Source: a virus
DNA: 44,311 nt
Direction: 5' to 3' (one strand)
IMG/VR virus record: IMGVR_UViG_3300029893_000018
Span: 1 to 44,311 of that record
How positions within the stretch are numbered: the first letter of the stretch is position 1; every line of letters starts with the position of its first letter. The position numbers and the translations under genes were made by a program. Below, in pieces: positions 28,301-34,574 of the stretch. Below the pieces are notes generated by a model. It did not search any database. It was not told where the DNA came from and worked only from the letters and a program-made list of their open reading frames with translations.

Positions 28301-28340
28301 ATTTACCTTTAAATTAAACTTGATTAAACTTGATTAAACG
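28301..28340 (-). promoter_or_regulatory. Putative gp32 translational operator
   Basis: On the minus transcript TTTAATCAAG is repeated, followed by TTTAATTTAAAGG, leading into the Shine-Dalgarno AAAGG (28306-28310) 9 bases before the ATG. T4 gp32 represses its own translation by binding an unstructured UUAAA-rich leader; the same layout is seen here. Functional claim is inference. Confidence 0.5.
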
Positions 28341-28367
28341 TTGTCCACCTAATCATAATTTCTACAT

Positions 28368-28375
28368 TATTTATA
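28368..28375 (-). promoter_or_regulatory. T4-type late promoter motif upstream of gp32
   Basis: TATAAATA on the minus strand, 72 bases upstream of the gp32 ATG, within the only sizeable gap (28297-28443) of this block. T4 gene 32 also has a late promoter. Chance occurrence cannot be excluded. The rest of the gap shows only a possible 23-codon GTG ORF. Confidence 0.5.
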
Positions 28376-28443
28376 CTACATTTTATTCTCCTTCTTTGAT
28401 TACTAAATATCTTGTGATAGTAATAAAAACATTATCTACGTTT

Positions 28444-29055
28444 TCAACTTTCACTTTCTTTGTCGTGTAAATTTCCTATAATTGTTGATAAAATTTCTTT
28501 TATAGTAGTAGAATTGTATTTAATAAAAGGATGATATTTAATACAAGTAAATCTAAAATCTACCCATAATAAATCTTCTTTCATATAATTATGCCATTGT
28601 TTAGAAAAATTTAAAAACATGTTTAATATAATAAACGATTCTATAGTTATATCTTTATGATAAACATGATTCAATAATAAAGGATAAGAATTTTTTGTAT
28701 ATTCTAAACAATCTTTAAAATTTTCATATTTATTTGTTAAATAATCAATATTTGATTTAAAATTATAAGTTATTGATTGTTGTCTTTTATTCCATTCTTT
28801 ATAAATTTCGTTTGACTTAATATCTAAAAAATCATTAATCCAAAATTTTCTATTTTCTACTAAATTAGCCAAATAAAAATATCTAATATTTTGTCTATAT
28901 TGTTTTAAGGTTTTTTCTATTATATAATAATGTCCTTCATTTAAAATGATTTCTTTATTTGTAGAAAGTCCTTTATATTTAAAGTAATCATAAGAAACTG
29001 AATTAAAATGAAGTTTCAAATTTCTGTATAATATAACAGCTTCATTAACGTTCAT
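28444..29055 (-). CDS. 59: Loader of gp41 helicase, gp59
   Basis: 203 residues (T4: 217). It begins MNVNEAVILYRNLKLHFNS-YDYFKYKG, parallel to the T4 gp59 segment VYKLYLMIKQHMNGKYDVIKYN, and the C-terminal half contains ITIESFIILNMFLNF...LLWVDFRFTCIKYHPFIKY, matching FETFILLDSFLNI...LVWNNYSIKLKAYRKIL of T4. Conserved FYLANLVENRKFWINDF corresponds to IFISNLVANQDAWIGDI. Located between gp33 and gp32, as in T4. It loads the replicative helicase onto gp32-coated DNA. Confidence 0.9.
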   Translation of the reverse strand: MNVNEAVILYRNLKLHFNSVSYDYFKYKGLSTNKEIILNEGHYYIIEKTLKQYRQNIRYFYLANLVENRKFWINDFLDIKSNEIYKEWNKRQQSITYNFKSNIDYLTNKYENFKDCLEYTKNSYPLLLNHVYHKDITIESFIILNMFLNFSKQWHNYMKEDLLWVDFRFTCIKYHPFIKYNSTTIKEILSTIIGNLHDKESES

Positions 29056-29061
29056 AGTTAA

Positions 29062-29289
29062 TTAAAAAATTAACATAGGATTCTTTTTTAGTAAATTATT
29101 ATTAATAGCTTCTTCTTTAATTTTAGATTTAATAGAAGAACTTAATAATGTTGCTGCAACATCTAAATCTAATCCTATTGATTCACAATATTCTGTTATA
29201 ATTTCAAGATAAGTTAAATCAGACGAATTTGCAATATCAATAATTGTATGTGAAAATTTAATAATTTCTTCTTCTGATGGTTTTGTCAT
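29062..29289 (-). CDS. 33: Late transcription accessory protein gp33
   Basis: 75 residues (T4: 112; aquatic homologues are shorter). The pattern TYLEIITEYCESIGLDLDVAATLLSSSIKSKIKEEAINNNLL is the conserved gp33 core, ending in a hydrophobic clamp-binding-like tail (KKNPMLIF). gp33 bridges RNA polymerase beta flap and the sliding clamp to co-activate late promoters. It lies directly upstream of gp59, preserving T4 order, and supports reading the TATAAATA motifs here as late promoters. Confidence 0.85.
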   Translation of the reverse strand: MTKPSEEEIIKFSHTIIDIANSSDLTYLEIITEYCESIGLDLDVAATLLSSSIKSKIKEEAINNNLLKKNPMLIF

Positions 29290-29301
29290 AATTTCTTCTT
29301 T

Positions 29302-29652
29302 TTACTTTACAATCTTTAATTGTACCATGCTTATGCCATTGATGTCAAGTATTTCTGCAGCTTTTTTTGATAAATCTATAATTCTTCCTTTTACAAACGG
29401 TCCTCTATCAGTAATAGTTACGTATACCGATTTCTTATTTTTTGAATTAAAAACTTTGACTTTAGTTCCAAAAGGAAGTTTTTTATGAGCTGCAGTTAAC
29501 TTTTTAGGATTAAATTTAGTTTTTCCGTCTGCGCACAATTTACCGGCATGTTGATAGCCATACCAACTAGCCATTCCTTTTTGATATAAAATTTCTTTTG
29601 CATTTGTTATGTTTGAGCACAATAACATAATTAAAAAAATGAAATATTTCAT
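29302..29652 (-). CDS. Secreted RlpA-like double-psi beta-barrel protein
   Basis: 116 residues. A signal peptide is visible (MKYFIFLIMLLCSNITNA, cleavage near 18). The mature part is an RlpA/DPBB domain: GMASWYGYQHAGKLCADG, LTAAHKKLPFGTKVKV, VTITDRGPFVKGRIIDLSKKAA. RlpA proteins are outer-membrane lytic transglycosylases acting on denuded peptidoglycan. The aspartate of DRGP (D82) is kept, but the position expected to hold the catalytic Glu (xxGE in cellular RlpA) is Lys44. So it may bind but not cut glycan, or use another residue. Good Shine-Dalgarno (AAGGAG). Possible role in lysis or cell-wall remodelling. Confidence 0.85.
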   Translation of the reverse strand: MKYFIFLIMLLCSNITNAKEILYQKGMASWYGYQHAGKLCADGKTKFNPKKLTAAHKKLPFGTKVKVFNSKNKKSVYVTITDRGPFVKGRIIDLSKKAAEILDINGISMVQLKIVK

Positions 29653-29781
29653 CGTTTCTCCTTATTGCAATTTTTCAATTGCCTATATGAGATTAGACTA
29701 CTTTAAGGTAAAGCAGAAAAATCTAATTAATTAAAATTTACCTCACATATTAATAGTTATTAAAAATTAAGAGCATTATAT

Positions 29782-29789
29782 TATTTATA
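29782..29789 (-). promoter_or_regulatory. Possible late promoter for the rlpA-gp33-gp59 group
   Basis: TATAAATA on the minus strand at the very end of the glycosyltransferase gene, 130 bases upstream of the RlpA start. The intervening 29653-29784 has no ORF. It would make the RlpA-like gene late-expressed, fitting a lysis role; the motif alone is weak evidence. Confidence 0.4.
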
Positions 29790-30798
29790 TTCTAATTAAA
29801 TTATCTTCAAAAGTTTTTGTACATTCTCTCCAAGTATAATGTTTAATAGAATCAGTTATGTTTTGTTTATTTCTTGGAATTTTATAATAACAATCATAAA
29901 TACAATTTTCTAAATTATTTCCTATAAATCCATTAACGCCATTTTTAATTAGTTCTTTAGTCCCTGGTTGATTGTCATATGCGGCTACCGGAGTTCCGGA
30001 AGCTAAACATTCAAGCAAGACAATTCCGAAAGTTTCCGAAATGCTTGGAAATGCAAATACCTTAGCATTTGCATATTCTTTTGCTAATTCGATTCCAGTT
30101 TTCTTTCCTACAAAAGAAATAAAAGGTTCGTTTTTATATTTCTTTTTTAATTTTTCTAATTCAGGACCGTCTCCAACAATTCTTTTTTGAAATCCATGTA
30201 ATTCTAAATTAAGAAAATCTTCTATTCCTTTTTCTTTCGAAATTCTTCCCACATATAAAACAACAGGAACTTTATACTCAACACTTTTTCTATTAGGATT
30301 AAATAAATTAAAATCTACTCCTCTGCTCCATACTACCAAATTTTTAAATCCTTTTTCTTTTAATCTTTCTTTAATTATTTTGGTAGGAACTAAAACTTTA
30401 GAAGATTTAGAATGGAACCATTTTAAATATGTATAAGTAATATTTTCTGAAAATTTAAAATATTTGTAAAGATATTCTGCAAAGTTAGTATGATACGAGG
30501 TAGTATAATTATAACCTTTTTTATCACAATATAATTTTGCTGCTAATCCTAAAGTTCCTTCTGTTACAATATGAATATGAGTGCAATTACTATTTTCAAT
30601 TTGTTTCCCAATATTCCAAATGTCTAAAGATAATTCAATTTCTTTATAAAAAGGAATTGGAATTGTATTAAATCTTAAAGGAGAAATAACTTCGCTTATA
30701 AAAGTACCAGATAAATTTTTAATTGTATTTTTTAAAGTAGAAACTACCCCATTAATTTGAGGTTCCCAAGCATCAGTAATAATTAATAATTTGTTCAT
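29785..30798 (-). CDS. GT4 glycosyltransferase, Agt-type (glycolipid synthesis candidate)
   Basis: 337 residues, GT-B fold, family GT4. N-terminal donor/acceptor landmarks LLIITDAWEPQINGVVSTL, THIHIVTEGTLGLAA, TTSYHTNFAEYL; WSRGVDFNLFNP; VLYVGRISKEKG (183-191); GDGPELEKL; and the E-x7-E motif at Glu255/Glu263 within ISETFGIVLLECLASGTPVAAYD. The N-terminal wording is closely like the alphaproteobacterial glycosyltransferases that lie beside plcP and glycosylate diacylglycerol when phosphate is scarce. It follows the methyltransferase by 5 bases in the Pth2-PlcP-MTase-GT operon. Alternatives: a mannosyl- or sulfoquinovosyl-type transferase, or glycosylation of surface glycans or DNA. Confidence 0.85.
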   Translation of the reverse strand: MNKLLIITDAWEPQINGVVSTLKNTIKNLSGTFISEVISPLRFNTIPIPFYKEIELSLDIWNIGKQIENSNCTHIHIVTEGTLGLAAKLYCDKKGYNYTTSYHTNFAEYLYKYFKFSENITYTYLKWFHSKSSKVLVPTKIIKERLKEKGFKNLVVWSRGVDFNLFNPNRKSVEYKVPVVLYVGRISKEKGIEDFLNLELHGFQKRIVGDGPELEKLKKKYKNEPFISFVGKKTGIELAKEYANAKVFAFPSISETFGIVLLECLASGTPVAAYDNQPGTKELIKNGVNGFIGNNLENCIYDCYYKIPRNKQNITDSIKHYTWRECTKTFEDNLIRI

Positions 30799-30803
30799 AT
30801 AAT

Positions 30804-31739
30804 TTATCCTTTAATAAATGATAATATATGTGAAATAACATCTATAGTCCAAGCATTTCCTAAAACTTTATATCTTTTAGGATCTGAAATATTATTAGTA
30901 TAATTATCTGGAATTGTTTGTAATCTTTCACATTCTATTGGGGTTAATTTTCTGACAATACCAGAATCTATTAAAATATTTTTATGTTCCCAGCAAGAAG
31001 CTGTAAGTGTAGGAGATTTTCCGTTCAACCCTCTAATTCCTCCTTTATTAAATCCTCTTGGAGATTGTATAATATAAACAGTATTCCAAAAAGATTCAGG
31101 TTTGGCTGCTAAACATTTTGTTCTATTAGGATTAAAGACTACATATCCTTTTTGTTCTTTAATTTCGCCAAAATTTTTGAGCCAATTAGCGCTTTCAATC
31201 TTTATATAATATTTTTCTTCAACTTCATTTTCTAAAATATCTTGTAAATATATATTTTTATCTGTTGGCAAAGTTATGTTTGGAATATTTGTCCAATAAT
31301 ATCTAAGACGATTTTGCGCAGATACTAAAGAAGAATTTATAAAAATTGGTTCAACCCCTAATATATTTGATATAATTTCTTTATATTCCTCTTTCATTTT
31401 AACATTTTCCAAAAGAAAATATTTTGGAGAACATTCTTTTAATAGTCTTTCATATTCAAAAAATAATTTGCTTTGTTCATCCTTAAAGGCTAATTGTTTC
31501 CCGGCCATACTAAATCCAGTGCAAGGACTTCCTCCTATTAATAAATCAATTTTTTGGCAAGTTTTTCCTTGGATATTTCTAACATCTCCTAATTGAATAA
31601 TATCAGGAAAATTTTGATTAGATACTTTTATTGCATCTTTACAAATTTCTGAAGAATAATAATTATTGACTAAAATTCCTGCTCTTTCTAATGCCAATCT
31701 TCCGCAAGAAATTCCATCAAATAAACTTAATACATTCAT
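30804..31739 (-). CDS. C5-cytosine DNA methyltransferase
   Basis: 311 residues with ordered C5-MTase motifs: I LFDGISCGRLAL (6-17), IV GGSPCTGFS with nucleophile Cys73, VI ENV (111-113), VIII QNRLRYYW (142-149), a short target-recognition region around 165-255, IX LTPIECERLQ, X VLGNAWTIDV. The compact form resembles DNMT3-like orphan phage enzymes. No restriction endonuclease is nearby, so protection from host restriction or epigenetic marking is more likely than an R-M system. Overlaps PlcP-like by 4 bases (ATGA). Its recognition site cannot be read from the sequence. Confidence 0.92.
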   Translation of the reverse strand: MNVLSLFDGISCGRLALERAGILVNNYYSSEICKDAIKVSNQNFPDIIQLGDVRNIQGKTCQKIDLLIGGSPCTGFSMAGKQLAFKDEQSKLFFEYERLLKECSPKYFLLENVKMKEEYKEIISNILGVEPIFINSSLVSAQNRLRYYWTNIPNITLPTDKNIYLQDILENEVEEKYYIKIESANWLKNFGEIKEQKGYVVFNPNRTKCLAAKPESFWNTVYIIQSPRGFNKGGIRGLNGKSPTLTASCWEHKNILIDSGIVRKLTPIECERLQTIPDNYTNNISDPKRYKVLGNAWTIDVISHILSFIKG

Positions 31740-32509
31740 TTAATTTTTATCCTTTTAATTTCTTTAAATTCGTTATTTATATATTCAACTAAAATAAATT
31801 CCCCTTCATAAGTTTCTAAAATTGCTGAACAAGTTTCTACAAAATCTCCGCAATTTAAAATATATTTTCCATTTATAAAGTCTAATCTATTTTTATGAAT
31901 ATGACCTGAAATTAATCCATCGTATTTTTTATGTTCACAATATTCATAAATGCTGTTTTCATAGTCTTCAATATATTTAATAGCATCTTTTACAGAATGT
32001 TTTAATTTTTTACTTAAAGACCAATATGGTAATCCTAATAATTGTCTAAATTTATTGAACCAATGATTTATGTCTAACATAAAAGAATATGCAAAATCTC
32101 CAATAAAATATAAACTTCTTATAATTGGGAGATCAAATCCATCTCCGTGAAGTAATATTATTTTTTTATCATGGGTTTGATATTCGTATTCTTCTAATAT
32201 TTGAATATTTTCTAAATTAAAATTATATCTTAATAAATGTTTAACTTCATAATCGTGATTTCCGGTAATGTAATAAATTTGTGTTAATCCTTTTTTAGTG
32301 AGTTTTAATATTCTTTGAATTATATCAATATGATGCTTATCACAATAAAATCTATTATATTTGATTTTTTCTAAATCTAGAATATCTCCTATTAAAAATA
32401 AATTATCTGATTTGTGTTCTTTTAGAAATTTAGATAAAATTTCTGCTTTACAATGTCTACTAAATAAATGAATATCTGATAAAAATATAGATTTATAATG
32501 AGTTTTCAT
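31736..32509 (-). CDS. PlcP-family metallophosphoesterase (phospholipase C-like)
   Basis: 257 residues. Calcineurin-like metal motifs in order: DIH (D12, H14), GDILD (41-45), GNHD (83-86), LHGD (120-123), GHIH (202-205). Beyond these it shows the body of the alphaproteobacterial PlcP group, often annotated UDP-2,3-diacylglucosamine hydrolase: a hydrophobic IGDFAYSFMLDINHWFNKFRQLLGLPYWSLS stretch (136-166), and LNCGDFVETCSAI near the C-terminus. PlcP of Sinorhizobium cleaves phosphatidyl lipids to diacylglycerol. Overlaps Pth2 and the methyltransferase by 4 bases each. An LpxH-like activity on lipid A precursor is the alternative; the combination with an Agt-like GT favours PlcP. Confidence 0.85.
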   Translation of the reverse strand: MKTHYKSIFLSDIHLFSRHCKAEILSKFLKEHKSDNLFLIGDILDLEKIKYNRFYCDKHHIDIIQRILKLTKKGLTQIYYITGNHDYEVKHLLRYNFNLENIQILEEYEYQTHDKKIILLHGDGFDLPIIRSLYFIGDFAYSFMLDINHWFNKFRQLLGLPYWSLSKKLKHSVKDAIKYIEDYENSIYEYCEHKKYDGLISGHIHKNRLDFINGKYILNCGDFVETCSAILETYEGEFILVEYINNEFKEIKRIKIK

Positions 32510-32874
32510 AATAATGGTAAATCCTCTGTAATTTCATTTATAACAAAATTATAATCTGGGCCAATTGCTATACAAGTATAAGTAGATATATTATTAAATT
32601 CGGTTAATCCTAAATCTTGTACTAAATAATGATTTATGTCCTTTTTGATGCAATTTTCTTTAATATCTAATAATTCCTTTTCTGAATTAACATACACACA
32701 AATCTTCTTTTGATTTCCTAAATACCAATTTCTTATTTTTTCTGAATTTGTGTAACAATCCATATTTCTTAATACTGCTCCTAAAACAGCGTGGCCAGTT
32801 TGAGCCACTATTTTTCCTGTTCTCATATTCAAATCTTTTCTAACTACAATTACCATTTTTAATTCATTGTTCAT
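32506..32874 (-). CDS. pth2: Peptidyl-tRNA hydrolase, Pth2 family
   Basis: 122 residues. Full Pth2 domain: MVIVVRKDLNMRTGKIVAQTGHAVLGA (Lys and the GKIxAQ/HA active-site block), WYLGNQKKICVYVNSEKELL, HYLVQDLGLTEF, STYTCIAIGP. Pth2 is the archaeal/eukaryotic type, scattered in phages. It releases tRNA from peptidyl-tRNA stuck on stalled ribosomes. It is the first gene of the operon and preceded by a strong Shine-Dalgarno (AGGGGAGATTT-ATG). Confidence 0.92.
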   Translation of the reverse strand: MNNELKMVIVVRKDLNMRTGKIVAQTGHAVLGAVLRNMDCYTNSEKIRNWYLGNQKKICVYVNSEKELLDIKENCIKKDINHYLVQDLGLTEFNNISTYTCIAIGPDYNFVINEITEDLPLL

Positions 32875-32901
32875 AAATCTCCCCTAAAAAATTATACTAA
32901 T

Positions 32902-32930
32902 ATTATATCATACTAGAAGTAAAAAGTCAA
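32902..32930 (-). promoter_or_regulatory. Strong extended -10 sigma70 promoter for the Pth2-PlcP-MTase-GT operon
   Basis: Minus strand: TTGACT (32925-32930), 17-base spacer, TATAAT (32902-32907) preceded by TGA, giving an extended -10. This is near-perfect for host sigma70, so early expression by host polymerase is expected. The -35 overlaps the phoH stop codon. Predicted leader of about 20 bases. Confidence 0.85.
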
Positions 32931-33631
32931 GTATTTTTTGCAATAAGATAACTTTTAACCAAATCAGATCTTAGACAATCTTCCATAGTAAAATTTATAA
33001 GATCAAATTGGTCCATTTTTTCTAAAATAGATAAAAATTGTGAAAGTCCTGATTGTTCTTTTGTATATTGAAGATCATTTTGTGCAATATCTCCACAAAA
33101 GATAATTTTAGAATTTGTTCCTATTCTAGTAATAATAGTATCTAATTCATGAAATGTCATAGACTGACATTCGTCAACAATTACAATAGAATTTTTAAAA
33201 GTTAATCCTCTTAGAAAAGAAGTTCCATCAAAATCTAAAATTCCTTTTTTAACTAAAATTCCATAAGCATCTGATCTTCCATATAATTCATTAATAATTC
33301 CTATATAAGGAGCAGAATAAGCTGCTAATTTTTCTTCATAAGTTCCTGGTAAAAATCCAACCGCTTTTGTTGGTTGCGGAGAACGAATTATAATAACTTT
33401 TTCATAATAACTTTTAATATTCATAGCATCTTGTAATCCAAGATATATTGCTAATAAAGATTTTCCCGTTCCAGGAAATCCACTTAATACTAAGTTTTGT
33501 TTATTATAATAAGAATCAAAAACTTTCCTTTGATTTTCTGTTAATGGAGTAATTTTCTTTAGTTCAAAATTTTGTTCTCTTGCTTTATTGTTATTGTTTA
33601 AATGACTTTTTGAACTTTTTACTCTAGCCAT
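32927..33631 (-). CDS. phoH: PhoH-like P-loop ATPase
   Basis: 234 residues. TPLTENQRKVFDSY, Walker A GFPGTGKS (51-58), RSPQPTKAVGFLPGTYEEK, Walker B VIVDECQSM, then TRIGTNSKIIFCGDIAQND. This is the standard short PhoH of marine phages. In bacteria phoH belongs to the Pho regulon; the phage protein's biochemical role is uncertain (RNA-related ATPase suspected). Here it sits directly upstream of the lipid-remodelling candidate operon. C-terminus is complete. Confidence 0.93.
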   Translation of the reverse strand: MARVKSSKSHLNNNNKAREQNFELKKITPLTENQRKVFDSYYNKQNLVLSGFPGTGKSLLAIYLGLQDAMNIKSYYEKVIIIRSPQPTKAVGFLPGTYEEKLAAYSAPYIGIINELYGRSDAYGILVKKGILDFDGTSFLRGLTFKNSIVIVDECQSMTFHELDTIITRIGTNSKIIFCGDIAQNDLQYTKEQSGLSQFLSILEKMDQFDLINFTMEDCLRSDLVKSYLIAKNT

Positions 33632-33674
33632 ATGCTTTATATTTTCCTTGTTTTTAGTTGATGAATTTTACATA

Positions 33675-33712
33675 ACAAAAAAGGATAATACCCTTACAGA
33701 ATATTATCCTTT
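33675..33712 (-). terminator. Intrinsic terminator upstream of phoH
   Basis: 11-bp inverted repeat, AAAGGATAATA (33680-33690) with TATTATCCTTT (33702-33712), followed on the minus transcript by a T-run and TTGTT. It ends the small-protein operon at 33736-34196. Confidence 0.85.
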
Positions 33713-33735
33713 GAAAATTTTTAAATAAATATTTG

Positions 33736-34002
33736 TTAGTATTCTGAACGACTTCCGGTATCCCATCTTGATTTAATATTATGGTGAGGATTGGCAGCTT
33801 TAATACGATCTATTACTCCATGCTGGAAATCTGACGGGGGCTTGCGTATTCCTAATCTTAAAGGATCTCCTAAAGTTGGTATATAATCATAAAATCTTTC
33901 AACCTCTGGGTTTTCTTTTAAATAATCATCATATTCGGAAATCTTCATTACAATCTCAAAAATTTCTTCTGTTTCTTTATTCTTAAATGTATAAGTAGGC
34001 AT
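33736..34002 (-). CDS. Small conserved phage protein (FmdB-like N-terminus, no cysteines)
   Basis: 88 residues. MPTYTFKNKETEEIFEIVMKISEYDDYLKENPEVE is the pattern of small proteins common in T4-like cyanophages that look like the FmdB/CxxC_SSSS zinc-ribbon start but lack the zinc cysteines. The C-terminus (GVIDRIKAANPHHNIKSRW) is basic. The start overlaps the end of the upstream paralogue. Function unknown. Confidence 0.75.
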   Translation of the reverse strand: MPTYTFKNKETEEIFEIVMKISEYDDYLKENPEVERFYDYIPTLGDPLRLGIRKPPSDFQHGVIDRIKAANPHHNIKSRWDTGSRSEY

Positions 34003-34196
34003 TAAATATCTTTTCCTTTGGGACTAATAATAATTTTTTCTACTTTAGCTTTTTTATTTTCTTCAATTCCAAATCTAGGACCGTAATAAATTTCTATATT
34101 AGGATTTTCCTTTAAAAATGATTGAAGATCTACAATTTTAAAGAAATATTCATTAATCTCGTCCGTGTCTTTATTCCTTAATATATAATTTGGCAA
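34002..34196 (-). CDS. Paralogue of the adjacent small protein, TTG start
   Basis: 64 residues, same N-terminal plan as its neighbour: MPNYILRNKDTDEINEYFFKIVDLQSFLKENPNIE against MPTYTFKNKETEEIFEIVMKISEYDDYLKENPEVE, so a tandem duplication. Initiation is at TTG (34194-34196), preceded by a very strong Shine-Dalgarno GGGGGA. The C-terminus is shorter and lysine-rich. Function unknown. Confidence 0.75.
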   Translation of the reverse strand: MPNYILRNKDTDEINEYFFKIVDLQSFLKENPNIEIYYGPRFGIEENKKAKVEKIIISPKGKDI

Positions 34197-34413
34197 AATT
34201 TAATCCCCCAATCCAATAAAAAACTTATTAATATTCTAAGATAATTTTTGCTTGTTGGTAAGCTAGAAATTAATTTATTGAAATTAATATTTAATAGAAT
34301 TTTATTTATTGTAATCAAATTAGATTGAACATTATTAGTTTCTATATAATAGAAAATCTATTTTGATGCTTGTCTATGTAATCCTGAAAATTCTAATTTG
34401 TTTTCTTGAATAT

Positions 34414-34512
34414 TCATAATTCCTTAATTTTATAATATACAAATTTTAAAAATATTCCTAATAATAGCGTTATATGAAAATATAAATTGTCTATAATAGT
34501 ATTTATGTCCAT
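34414..34512 (-). CDS. Possible 32-residue membrane peptide in an otherwise empty gap
   Basis: MDINTIIDNLYFHITLLLGIFLKFV... with one hydrophobic helix and a Lys-rich tail. Its TGA overlaps an ATG that opens a 19-codon ORF (34358-34417, beginning MNIQENKLEFSG) with AAGGA before it. Weak Shine-Dalgarno for the first. The rest of 34197-34574 shows only AT-rich DNA, a 7-bp hairpin near 34341 and a late promoter motif. Confidence 0.3.
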   Translation of the reverse strand: MDINTIIDNLYFHITLLLGIFLKFVYYKIKEL

Positions 34513-34539
34513 TTGATTTTTAAATAATTCTGTAATGTT

Positions 34540-34547
34540 TATAAATA
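34540..34547 (+). promoter_or_regulatory. T4-type late promoter motif for the plus-strand repeat gene
   Basis: TATAAATA on the plus strand, 27 bases before the ATG of the only plus-strand gene right of 27.4 kb. Orientation and spacing match a late promoter, suggesting the gene is a virion or late protein. Confidence 0.6.
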
Positions 34548-34574
34548 ATAAAATAACTTTAAAATAAATCTAAT

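Noticed and set aside
31774-31781. TATAAATA on the minus strand upstream of the methyltransferase
   Set aside because: It is inside the PlcP-like coding sequence of an overlapping operon that already has a strong early promoter; most likely chance.
31736-32509. LpxH (lipid A biosynthesis) assignment
   Set aside because: Shared metal motifs make it possible, but the C-terminal GDFVETCSA and the PYWSLS region, plus the adjacent Agt-like GT, fit PlcP better. Kept only as an alternative.
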